DNA from: Fragilariopsis cylindrus CCMP1102
Taxonomy: Eukaryota > Bacillariophyta > Bacillariophyceae > Bacillariales > Bacillariaceae
Assembly (NCBI GenBank): GCA_900095095.1
Contig: FMBT01000335.1
Coordinates: forward strand, 1 to 64,000
DNA length: 64,000 bases
Reading direction: 5' to 3'
The translations under genes and the position numbers were made by a program. A model generated the notes under the pieces. The model worked only from the letters and a program-made list of their open reading frames with translations, ran no database searches and had not been told where the DNA came from. Shown here piece by piece: positions 48,603-60,800 of the stretch (position 1 is the first letter of the stretch; the number at the start of each line of letters is the position of its first letter).

Positions 48603-49471
48603 ATGGGATCAGTAGCCAAACGCCTCGGTCAACTCGCCGCTCTCTCGCTGGAGAGTGAGTCCTCCAAAATTCTAAGAACCATCCAACCGAACAAAGTTCC
48701 CAACTCTCTATCGCAACGTCTCGACACCACACTGAAAGATTCACATGATATGAAAGTATTTGGCATGGGTACCCTGGCATCCATGGCCAGCAGAGAACGG
48801 TACCTGAGGTTTACCCACGCGATGTACGGCGTGTATTCTACCATGGAGGAGGAACTCGACCGTTGCTCTGTCGATCAACTACCACCAACACTGAACAGCA
48901 ACGATCACGCATCGGCGAAAATAGTGCCATCGCACATTTTTGGAATAGACACTCGGAGATACTGCGTCGAGCCGAGAAGCTCAAAAGTGATATACTTGAC
49001 ATATCGCCTCAACATACGGTATCGTTGTCGTCGTCGGAATACACGACTGCGACGGAAGAATACAGGAACGCACTACGAGATGCAGGAACTAAAGACCGTG
49101 AGGACGGTGGGGGCCGATTACTAGGACATGCCTATACGAGATACCTCGCAGATTTAATGGGTGGACAGGTTCTTGGCACGCCAACGCGCTTGGCATTGGG
49201 TTTGGAGATGGATGGATCGCCGCGGCAATACTCATTTACGTTTCCGGTCGATCGTAAGAAATATGTGGAGGATCTGTATCACGACTTGAACGAAGCTGGT
49301 CGGTTGATGGACGATGATGATGATGTCCGGTTGGAGGATGCAGTTGCAGAAGCTCGTGCTGCGTTTGGGCATAATGTCAAGGTGTATTCGGAAGAACCAT
49401 TCGTGCTGGATTCGGTGATTGGATTGAAGAATATTATAAGTGGTTGGGTTGATAACAAAATAAGACTCTGA
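48603..49471 (+). CDS. Heme oxygenase-like protein
   Basis: Heme oxygenases open heme to biliverdin, the precursor of phytochrome and phycobilin pigments. The N-terminal LKDSHDMKVFG contains the histidine expected to be the heme proximal ligand, followed by FTHAMYGVYSTMEEELD. The distal-helix signature is RLLGHAYTRYLADLMGG, against HAYTRYLGDLSGG in the family, so the Asp is kept but the first Gly is Ala. Residues after it (LEMDGSPRQYSFTFPV, DLYHDLNEAG) also follow the family. One frame shift near 48860-48950 joins the two halves. The C-terminus has no membrane anchor and I see no plastid presequence at the start chosen, unlike the pigment-making enzyme of algae. Activity is probable but not proven. 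Confidence 0.75.
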
Positions 49472-50829
49472 TATATTAATTGATGATGTCTAGTAATTCC
49501 ATTCGAAGGTGGGAGACTCGTACCTAAAGCTAATGTATGGGATGTAGCACGAAAGATTGTTGAAGAAATACAGCATATTTGGATCACATTATCTGCACCG
49601 ACTGTACATGTATGGCTGCCTGCAGGTACTTTGGACTTGTAGAGACTAGTAGACATGACTTCCTTCACGATGCTAATGACTACGAAATGTATAGTAATTT
49701 ACATTACACGAAGAATAACAGGTACTGATAATTACTACTTTCATTCCCTATTATTCTAGAATGTTACACCTATGCCAGATACACACTAAGTATCTTAAAA
49801 AACCTGTATGCCCTGTTCTTCAATATATCTTTATTTACTCAAGAATACTGTTTGAAAGATCTGCATATGAAATAAATGATCAACTATGATAGCAACCTCC
49901 GAATCCCATTATTTAAAGGCGCTTGTACGAATCTGTTATTTCCAGCTACTATTACAATAAGAGATCTTAATTGTTATATACTGTTGTGTCCAGCACTGAT
50001 AGCAGTATCATACACTGTTTAGGACATCATATTCTCTTAACAAAGCTATTCTCTGCTTTAGTTTCATTCAAAGTGTGCATTATCTCATTTACGTCGTAAT
50101 TATCATGTTTTATAGAGGATAAATATTGAAATATACTATTTTATGTTGACTGAGGCCATGTTTTCTCTTGGAGACAAAGATTACAGCAATAGCTTAATAT
50201 AGTCTTCAGCGTAAGCGATTAGGTGACCATGAGTTATAGATATAGTGAGAAACCTTTTTCAATCATTAGCGCTCTAATATATATACATATTTAAGGCAAT
50301 GATATTCAGTTCAAAATACTAGTAGACAAAGGAAGGGGAAAAAAAACAAATATATGGGGAATGATTTATTTGGTCCAGATTTCTGGGAAGGAGCTACAAA
50401 AGAGAGAATACATAAATATTGATTAATGTCACTGATCATCTATATCTATTAAAAAGAGGTCCCATTGTCAATGTTTGTGTTTTTACTTCTTACAAAGCAA
50501 AAGCATTTTTAAATTTAATGTCTCATGTATTTGCTAATCTCGTCTGATCCACGTACGTCATAGCGGAAAGACGCATTGGCCACTTCGGCGCGTTGTTGTC
50601 ACATCACAACCATTAATAATTTCCCCTACTAAATGCGCGCCCAAAAAAACTACATCAATGAATTCGAAGATCATTTAATTTATTTGCTTTCGACAAACAG
50701 CGCTACAGAAATCCTGATTTCAAATTTGCTACGGAAACTTTTATTCACTAGCTACACATAAGCTATCACTTGTGCAAAAATAAAGGTACGAATTGATGAA
50801 GTGTCAAAGAACAAGATGATTGCCTCTCT
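49472..50829. other. Intergenic, with one open-frame scrap
   Basis: AT-rich spacer of 1.36 kb. A 51-codon open frame at 49487-49642 reads like real protein (VWDVARKIVEEIQHIWITL) but has no start and no partner; see findings. The rest shows nothing. Confidence 0.45.
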
Positions 50830-53800
50830 ATGAAAATCTTACTAGCACTTTTTATTTTGCTCACTCTGTTTGTCGAATCTTTTTCATTTGTGGTGGTCCC
50901 TCGTTTTTTCCAACAGAAAATTGCGAGACTTACAATGACGGCAGATACTATTATGGATTGCCTTGAAGCTCAGGTACGAATCACGAATATTCTTATTTAT
51001 TTACGACATTCTAACTCCAAACCACCCGTCATGAAATGAGATAGATTCACGTGACGCATTAGATACTCACATCTACAATCTTTCTTCTTTATTGCTCCGT
51101 AAAATACTCCTTGTGACAACCAACATAAAATAATTTACAACAACGAACCCCAATCGACCCGCACTCAATTCCGATCCCCGCCACAATTTATATGATTATA
51201 AAAATAATTCATTGATATTCGACGTTTTTTTCTTTTTTAAATTATAATAGGGAGAAGAATCCTACCTTTATTTGGCCGATGGTTCCAACCCCATCGAAGC
51301 CCGATCCTTCGGTGCACCCGTTTCGGTCACGGGTGAAGTTGTTTTCAATACCGGTATGGTTGGCTATCCGGAAGCTTTGACCGATCCAAGTTATCGAGGT
51401 CAAATTCTAGTCCTGACCTATCCTTTAATTGGTAACTACGGTGTCCCTGATGATCCATCGAAGATGAATATGGTTACCCAAATTCTTTGAAAGTAAGCAA
51501 ATTCACATTGCTGGCTTGGTCGTATCTAGCTATTCGTGGGAACATTCGCATTGGGCGGCACAGAAATCGTTAGCAAAGTGGTTGCAAGAAAATAATATTC
51601 CTGGTGTATGTGGTGTTGATACCAGAGCATTGACTAAGAACTTGAGGGAACATGGTTCTATTTTGGGACGATTGGAGGTGGTAAGTATCTATGCTGTCGT
51701 TACTAAATTTTTTTGTTCTCACTTCCTTGACGCCACGACGAATACTCATCGTAATTGCTGCCACAATCGCGAACATTTTTTTTAACTATGATCATTATCA
51801 CGATCGAATCCAGAAAACCAAGGGAAACGAAGCAGATTTCGGTCGTCCAAGCTCCCCAATTATGTTTGAGGATCCAAATATTCGAACCTGTGGCTGAAGT
51901 CTCTACTAACGAAGTTGTTGTTTATGGGAAAGGAAATTCACCGAAAATCATTGCGTATGATTGCGGGATGAAATTCAACATCATTCGTTACCTTGTAGAT
52001 ACGCACAAAGTTGAACTAACCGTCGTTCCATTCAGCTACGATCTCGAGACAAACTCTGCTAACGTAGAATGGGAAGGTCTCTTTCTTTCCAATGGTCCTG
52101 GTGATCCGACCATGTGTTCTGAAACGATCAAATCCATCCAGTATGCTCTAGAGTTAAATCCACCGAGACCATTTTTGGGATTTGTCTAGGTAGTCAATTG
52201 CTGGCGTTGGCTGCAGGTGCTAAAACGTATAAAATGAAGTATGGTAATCGGGGTATGAATCAGCCTTGCATAGACTTGAGGACGGTCGATGTTATATTAC
52301 TCCGCAGAATCATGGGTTTGCTGTCGATGCAGATTCGCTCCCACCCTTGTGGAAACCCCTCTTTCTCAATGCTAATGACTTGACCAATGAAGGTATCGTG
52401 CACACTACTAAACCCTTTTTTAGTGTGCAGTTCCATCCAGAGGCAAGTGGTGGACCTTGTGACACTGCGTTTCTATTTATAAGTTTGTGGGGGAAACACG
52501 TGGCGAGTCACAGCCGTTAATCTTGCAAAATGGATTGAATTACCAACGAAAGACATACAAAAAGGTTCTACTTGTCGGCAGTGGTGGATTATCCATTGGA
52601 CAGGCCGGAGAATTCGACTATTCTGGTAGTCAATGTATCAAAGCCTTGAAGGAAGAAAATATTGAGGTGATTTTGATCAATCCGAATATTGCTACAGTTC
52701 AAACCTCTCAAGACAAAGATGAAGGGAACCACATGGCAGATCGAGTGTACTTTCTTCCAATCCGTCCAAATGTCGTCATGGACATAATTCACAAAGAAAA
52801 GCCAGATGGTATCATTGTTAGTATGGGCGGTCAGACAGCATTAAATGTTGGAGTAGAGCTATGGAAAAGTGGTGAACTTCAAAAGGCTGGAGTAGAAATT
52901 TTAGGGACTCAAATTCCAGTCATTGAAGCTACCGAAGATCGAGAAATATTTAGTGAGAAATTGAAAGAAATTGGGGAAACCATCGCTCTATCCTATAGTG
53001 CAACCAATATCGAAACGGCAATCGAGGCTGCCAACAAAATTGGCTATCCAGTTCTCATCCGTGCCGCTTATGCATTAGGTGGTTTGGGTTCGGGTTTTGC
53101 TGATAACGAAGCAGAGCTCAAGTCGTTGGCTGCTAAGGCATTCTCAACGTCAGATCAGATTCTTATTGATCAAGATTTGCGAGGCTGGAAAGAATTGGAA
53201 TATGAAGTTGTACGGGATAACAGTGACAATTGTATTACGGTTTGTAACATGGAGAATTTCGACCCACTGGGAATCCACACGGGAGATTCGATCGTAGTCT
53301 GTCCGTCTCAAACCTTGACAATCGAGAGTATTTCATGCTACGAAGAACCGCCCTTAAGGTTGTACGCCATCTAGGCATTGTTGGAGAATGTAATATCCAG
53401 TATGCGCTTCATCCAGAAAGTGAACGCTATTGTATCATTGAGGTGAATGCTCGTCTATCTCGCTCGTCCGCCCTCGCGTCGAAAGCAACTGGTTATCCTT
53501 TAGCATATGTTGCTACAAAGCTATCTCTAGGGAAGAATCTTGTATCGATTAAGAATTCGATCACGAAGACAACCACAGCATGCTTTGAACCAAGTCTTGA
53601 TTACTGTGTCGTGAAAATGCCTCGATGGGATCTGAAGAAATTTAATCGTGTCAGCAACAAGTTGGGTTCTTCCATGCTAGTGTTGGGGAAGTAATGGCTA
53701 TTGGTCGTACTTTTGAGGAGGTAATCAAAAAGCCTGCAGAATGGTAAACCCCGGCCTGACCGGTCTTGATGGAGAGGATTCCAATATAGTTGACGAGTGT

Positions 53801-56016
53801 GACAACAAATCTTTAGAAGAAAAACTTCGTGTCCCAACCGACGAACGCCTATTTGCTGTGCAACTGGCACTCGAGCGAGGATGGTCCGTTGAAAGATCTT
53901 CGACCTCACCAAGATTGATCCATGGTTTTTGTCGAAGCTTTCCAATATTGCAAACATGAGAAAAGCATGCAAACATGCTGGTACTCTTGATAACTTGTGA
54001 AGGAAAATCCAAGGCAACGGCTTCAAGCACTCAAAATGGCGGGCTTCAGTGATCGGCAGATTGCTAGGTATGTTGGTCTCCCTGCGACCCTCGAGGGCGA
54101 CATAAAGTGAGATCGCTTAGAAAGAAGTATGGATTATTCCCGTTGTTAAGCAGATTGATACTCTTGCCGCTGAATTCCCCGCCCAGACAAATTATCTATA
54201 TATGACATATTCTGGCGATACGGACGATGTGGATACTATTGAAAGTGACGAAGAATTAACCCCGAGCTATCGTTCAAGTGTTCTTAATACAAGCATATCT
54301 ACCGACCTGGACACTCCTAGTTTCCAACGTCGAGCTCGCGCTCTTTCTAGTGGTAAAGCTGTGAAAAATCTGCTAACAGCCAAAGAACGTGGGGTAATTG
54401 TCCTCGGGTGTGGAGCGTACTGCATTGGATCCAGTGTCGAGTTTGATTGGTGTGCTGTCTCTTGTATCCGACAGCTACGTCGTGATGGGTTCAAGAGTAT
54501 CGTTATCAATTACAACCCTGAGACTGTAAGTACCGATTACGACGAGTCGGATCGTTTGTACTTCGAGGAGCTTAGTCTAGAACGAGTGATGGACATTTAC
54601 GAGCGTGAGAATCCTGTCGGAGTTGTCGTTTCTGTAGGAGGACAAATCCCCAACAATCTCGCTGGTCCTCTTCGAGATAGCGGCGCTAATATCCTCGGAA
54701 CTGATGCAACTGATATTGAGCGAGCCGAAGATAGACATCAGTTTTCCCAGATGTTGGATAACATGAGTATTGGTCAACCCGAGTGGTCTGTACTCAATAC
54801 GAAGGATGAGGCAATTGTGTTTGCCAACAAAGTTGGCTTCCCTGTTTTGGTTAGACCTAGTTTTGTTTTGTCTGGTGCTGCAATGCGGGTTGCCTCCTCA
54901 GAATCTGAACTCAGAAATTTTCTTGCGCTGGCCGAGGATGTTTCGGGTGACAAGCCTGTGGTTGTTACCAAGTTCGTCGAAGGTGCGAAGGAAATTGAAT
55001 TCGATGCGATTGCTAAAGGAGGGGAAATTTTGAACTATGCAATCGGAGAACATTTAGAAAATGCCGGTGTGCATAGTGGTGATGCCACCGTTGTTCTTCC
55101 TGCCCAGAAGCTTTATGTCAAGACTATCAAGCACGTTAAGCGTTACGCATCTTCCATCGCGAAGGCGTTGAGAATTACTGGTCCCTTCAACATTCAATTT
55201 ATGGCAAAAGGAAACCAAGTACAAGTTATTGAATGTAATTTGCGAGCCAGTCGAACCTTCCCCTTTGTCAGCAAGACGTTAAATCACAACTTTATTTCGC
55301 TAGCAACTCGAGCCATGACCGGCATGGATGTCGAGCCATACAAGTTTTCCTTGTTGGATATTGACTACGTCTGTGTGAAAGCTCCTATGTTCTCGTTTAC
55401 TCGTCTCCGTGGTGCTGATCCTTCGCTTGGTGTGGAGATGGCCTCCACTGGTGAGGTTGCCTGCTTTGGACAAGACCAGAACGAAGCGTTTATGCAATCT
55501 CTGCTAGCAACAACTTTCCAGTTACCGACAAAGAACCACACTATCCTTTTGTCGATAGCAACAACGGAAAAACGACAAGAGTTGGCAGGATCTGTCGAAG
55601 CTCTTGTCAAGTTAAATAAATACAAACTCTATGGAACACCGGGAACGTGTAAGTACTACAAGGAGAAGCACAATATCGATCTCATATGTGTTACCAAACC
55701 CGCGAACGAGGATGACGATGCTCCTGGAACAGCCTTGCATGAGATTAAAGAAGGTAATATTGACTTGGTCATCAATGTCAGCGATGGAACAGGCCGAAAG
55801 GATGAGCTTACCGCAGGATATTTGATTCGCCGCGCTTCGGTTGATTTTGGAACCAGCTTGATCACAAACGTAAAATGTGCCGTGGAATTGGTGATCTGCC
55901 TAGAACGTGGCATGGATAAGAAGAATGCGTTTGTACCAAGACACATCGGTGAATTCTATAAGATTCCTTCTGTTGGGTGGACGGTGAAAGAGAATACGCA
56001 TCCATCGCTCCATTGA
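50830..56016 (+). CDS. Carbamoyl-phosphate synthase, fused GATase and synthetase, CPS I/III (urea-cycle) type
   Basis: Makes carbamoyl phosphate from glutamine or ammonia, bicarbonate and two ATP. Exon 1 encodes a hydrophobic leader ([20 protein letters not shown]). Introns are 50974-51250 and 51681-51813, both phase 0. Glutaminase part: [31 protein letters not shown] near 52180 (catalytic Cys present), and VQFHPEA. Synthetase part: [50 protein letters not shown], then the second half with [59 protein letters not shown] and [13 protein letters not shown] regulatory MGS-like domain closes the protein. These blocks match vertebrate CPS1 more closely than CAD, as expected for the diatom urea-cycle enzyme. 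About eight one-base shifts break the region 51400-54200; 54202-56016 is clean. Confidence 0.92.
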
Positions 56017-56717
56017 TTAAACTAATACGTAATTAAAAGAAAAAAATTATCTGAAACGCATAGACATGTTTCTACTGCTTAGATAAGTACAGTAGATATT
56101 ATCAGCTACGATTCGAATCCATTAATTATTCTGGATACAATCAATTGTATAAATTATCACCCCTGCAATTATATGTGTTGTAAATGATGATAGATGGAAT
56201 GGACAACTTAACATGCAAAGTGATTTCAAAGCTGACACCCTCTCAAATACTGTAGAAACCATAATAAAAAGAGAAGATAGAATTTATTAAAAAAAACAGA
56301 ATGTAGCCTTAAAGAGATACGAGCCTACTACAGAGTCGACATTCAGTGTGTAATACTACTCATTTAAAAAAAATCATAGTGGACGGTCCGTTTTTCGGAT
56401 CCTAAAGTAAAGTAGAAGGAAGAAATTCATTCCGGCACCATGTGATGAGTTGATCATTAACTAACTAATTTATTTATTTTATAATATTAGAATATAAAGT
56501 GACTAAACCAAACCAAACCAAACAGAATGTTAATGTATATTATTACTTGTATTTCGTACGTCAGATAAAACTATATTGTAGAATAAAAAACTCCAGCATT
56601 AAATCGATCATCAACTATCCAACTAACTAACAACTAAATAACACCTATGCCCACGCGTGTGTGTAGTAATAGTGTAATATTGTCGTATCGTATATCGTAC
56701 TCCAGAAATAGTTTTGT
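56017..56717. other. Intergenic, convergent
   Basis: AT-rich spacer between carbamoyl-phosphate synthase and the ATP synthase epsilon gene. No feature beyond a short CCAAACCAAACCAAA run near 56508. Confidence 0.45.
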
Positions 56718-57203
56718 TTATTTTCCTGCCTGGCTCAAAGAGGTGATTTCTGTCTTGGACATTTGAGTACCATCGACCCAAGCACTGGCCTTGTAACTGA
56801 ATTCACCCTGTGCCGAAAGTTTCGACTTCATTGGTTCCTTCAACGCCGATCGAACAGAACCGGCAGCTCTGTTCACGTACTACATACAAAAAATAAGATT
56901 TAAAAAAAAAACTTGTTGTGAGACTGAGTTTTTGGAATATTTTATTTTATTCAATGCCTTGGTGTTAAATGAAACGTTGGAATTTTTTCTCGACTTGACT
57001 CGTCAAACAAATAATGAATGAGCCTTATTTTCGCGATTGGAATGGGAATGGGAATAGCATAATGAATACAGTACACAACATCGTCGAAACGACCGTGGTC
57101 TAAATTGAATGGAAATATAAAAGCACAGGTAGGGTAGCACAATCCGTACCTGAAGGTAAGACATGCCGGCAATACGCCAGAAGTTTGTCGCTGGAGGAGT
57201 CAT
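56718..57203 (-). CDS. Mitochondrial F1 ATP synthase subunit epsilon
   Basis: Small central-stalk subunit of the mitochondrial ATP synthase. Exon 1 (57203-57150) encodes MTPPATNFWRIAGMSYLQ; intron 56880-57149 (GTACGG...TGTAG, 270 bp) is phase 0; exon 2 (56879-56718) continues YVNRAAGSVRSALKEPMKSK and ends SLSQAGK. Total 71 residues. The pattern FWRxAGxSYLxYxNxxAxxVRxALK is that of the animal and fungal subunit ([20 protein letters not shown] in human). Both coding parts are shorter than most gene-finding cut-offs, so this gene is easily missed. No shift needed. Confidence 0.88.
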
Positions 57204-57846
57204 ACTGATTATAATATAACGTTAGTAGAATGTAGTTGTTATATCGTAAACTAATGAGCGTTTGCTGTTGTTACTTGCTGTTACTGTTGTTGGTTGTTTA
57301 TTCAGACTTGAGCAACAACCGCATAAAATTGCTTTTGTGTGGGCTGCTGGCGAAGGTATGTCTGACTAGTTCGACTTAATTCCCATTTGGGGGAAAGAAA
57401 AAGGGTGAATTTCATTACGGATAGAAATATTTTCAAATTTTCTTTTACTGATCATTACAACTACTGTACACGGTACAAGACTGAGTCGTGAAACGCACAA
57501 CAATCATTCATTTTTGTTCTTGATCTTAGTAGAAGTAGTAACATCATACTTACACACTCAAGAATACCTCTTGTGCTAAAATTTGACAGCAGTACCTAGC
57601 ATTCCATACTTTTCCAACCGCTACGTGAACATAATAATTGATTGTTACACATACCACATACAACAGTTAAGACATACCATGTAGCATGAATACACCTCTT
57701 CTTGTGCTGAAGAAGTGACAACACCAAGCAAGGGTCAGCGTTCCAAGCCAAGAATATATTATAAAAATAGTAAAAAATTACTCCTATAAAAGTGAAACAA
57801 ACATTACAGAAACGTCATTTGGTCTAACGTCCACACATACACAAAC
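57204..57846. other. Divergent promoter region
   Basis: Between the ATP synthase epsilon (-) and Roco-protease (+) starts. AT-rich, with no motif I can name. Confidence 0.45.
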
Positions 57847-60800
57847 ATGGAAACGGCAACTGCGACAGACACTCCACCTCCACCGGATGACAGTGTCAAC
57901 AACAATGGGGGCAGTTCTAGTAGTAGTATTCTTCTCGTGGACGACAACAACGACGAGAACAATACGAATACTACGAACAATGCAGCAGCAATTGAAAATC
58001 CTACCACACCCGTCGCGTCGTCGAGAGCTATAATACACGACGGCAGCTCGATTGCTGCCGTAGTGATGACACCGGAAGCCGCAGCTTCTTTGTTACCTGA
58101 AATGGCGATGACGAGGACGATGACGACAACCACCACTGCCTCCTCCTCCTCAAACGTAGCAGCAGCCACAGCCACGACGCCGATATTGCCAATATTGCCA
58201 CCACGTACTCCTTCTAGTGCTACTGCTGCTGTCGCCCCTACTTCTCCCAACAGAATTAGTGAGGACCATACTATATATCAACAACAGCAACAACAACAAC
58301 AACTACAATCTCCGATCCCTCCAGTGGCGCCCGCTGTTTTATTGGTACAAAGAGAGGGATCTGCACATTCCGCCACCAGTAGTAGGAATAATTCAACAAC
58401 CGTAACAGCGGTGGCAACACCGTATTCCTATCCGGTTGCCACGTTTGTCACGAATCTGGTACGCAGTGTCAGTGAAAATGTTCGAGCAGAAATACGGGAT
58501 CATATCCTACCATCGTCCAACAATAATTCTAATTATCCACAGGTCATACCACAACATACGACGACACATCCACAACAGTCACAATCACAATCACAATCAC
58601 AACATCTCGGCGAACTTTCCTCTCTACGACCCACTCTGAATGTCACTGCGACTGCCACGATGACGGCATCATCAGATGATAACAACAACAACAACAACAA
58701 CATCAATACTCTTACCAAACCCATTAGCAGCACCAACGATGACACTACGGTCCCAACAATTCCAGCGGTACAGTCGTCACGGATGGCGGCATCTAATTTT
58801 GAAGACGACAATCAAGTCTGGAGTTTGATCGATGGTGAGTTAGTAGCTCTCCCGACGCAAGACGATTACGAAGACGATGGCGACGGCGACGACGAAGGAG
58901 AAGATTGCATTCAAGACGAATGTGACTTTATGCAACAACACGATCGCTACAACAAGCATTCTCGAGTGCAAAGAGGTGTTCGAAAAATCAAAAAGTGGAG
59001 AAATATTATCGGTGTAAGTAGGGCTGTTGGTGGTGGTGGCCAGAAAAAGAGGAATGGTAGGAGTAAGAAAACAACAAAAGGACCTAAACAACTACGACCG
59101 GACGAAATTTCAAGTCGAGAGGACTCAAATAAATCACGGAACGCCAACAACACACACGATAATTATAATCACGAAATCAGCGATGACGACGATGGAGGTG
59201 ATCGTGAAAGATTACAAAATACTGCCATTTCTAACGACGATGGATTCAGCATCATTGGAGCGACGACGGCGGCGGCGCATTATTCGCAGCCATCATCACC
59301 GTCTCGTTCACAGCAAACGATGACGACGATGACGAACAATAACAACAGCAACAACATCAACGATACAGATGACAACTCAACAATAGCTTCTAACAGCAGA
59401 TACAATTCAGAAGAATTCATGGCAGTAACGGGATCTATGAGATCGACGATGTCAGCACAAAGTAGCAATGATAAAGTTTTGAAAAAGAAAAAACATCGTT
59501 TGCCCGGTTGGTTAATGCGGGGAGATTCTATCAGGTCTACTCGATCTAATATATCTACCACTTCTTCTTCGTCGTCATCGTCGTCGTTGATGCGGAAGAA
59601 AAGACAAAAACAAGCGCCGTCCTCATCATCGACAACAATATCAAAGAAGAAGAAGAATCATTCAGGATTACTAGGATCAGGAGTAGCACCTGGAACTAAT
59701 GAGGACGCTGCTGGCGCATCTAGCCCTTCGCGAGGCGCAACTTCTATGCCACCACTTACCGAAACTTCTCGGGAATTTTCCTATGGCTCGAATCATCAGC
59801 CACTACAAACACCATCATCGTCATCTTTCATAGCTCAATCACCCCTCCATGCGCCTGCTGCTGCTATTGCTTCGTTGAACAGAGACGTACTTGCGACGCA
59901 TCCATCAGAACCACCTATGCTACCCGATCCACATTCCTTCCAGCCGACTACGTCGGTTGATGCTCATGCGAGTTTTGTTTGCCATGCCGATTCGCTTAGT
60001 ACTATTGAGGCGGGTGTTCTGCCGGATTCGACGATCGCCGCCACAGAATATTACATTGAAGATCGTTTAGATGAATACGACAAGTACGACACGAAGGAAG
60101 CTAAATATTATGATCCTCTCCTCAAAGGCATGGCCCCACGAGACGCCGATTTCAAAGTTGACAAGCAGGAGGCACCGACCATCGATAATTTGTTGCAACA
60201 GGCAGGAGAATTCGCCAAAGACTTAGAGGTTCAACAAGATGATGACATGCCATTAATGGTACCGTCACCACCGATCAAATCGACTATGCAGAAGGGGAAA
60301 TCAGATGGGGAATCTGTACCTTTGTCTATGGCTGGTCCGGGTGATACAATAGTTCACAACGACATACTTAAAATTGTTCTGATGGGCGACAATACCGTCG
60401 ATAAGAGCGGGTTGGGTCGATTGCTTCGCAAAAAATGCAAGTCAACCAAGAACCAAAATCAATCAAGATTAGGAGTCGATGTCCATTCTTGGTTGCCACC
60501 AAATCCGGGCAAAGTCAAGTTCACTATGTGGGAGGTACGGAACTCGAAAAGCGATGATCCATTTCTTCCTAATTTTGGTGCTCGTCCTGGGACGCAATCG
60601 CTGTTCTTTTCGGATCGATCATTATACTTGTTGGTATGGGATATGGGTGCAAATAATGAAAAAACCTTTCGTCCATCGACGAAAGGCGGTAAGTGTTATG
60701 AATCAGAAGACGAGGACGATTCCGACGACGATGAAGGTGAAGAAGAATATATGAATGCATTCCATTGCGAAGAAGCTGATCGCAAGGCTGATAGAGCTCT

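Noticed and set aside
57784-58250. Long minus-strand open frames opposite the Roco-protease N-terminus
   Set aside because: They mirror the low-complexity Ser/Thr/Asn coding sequence and contain no domain.
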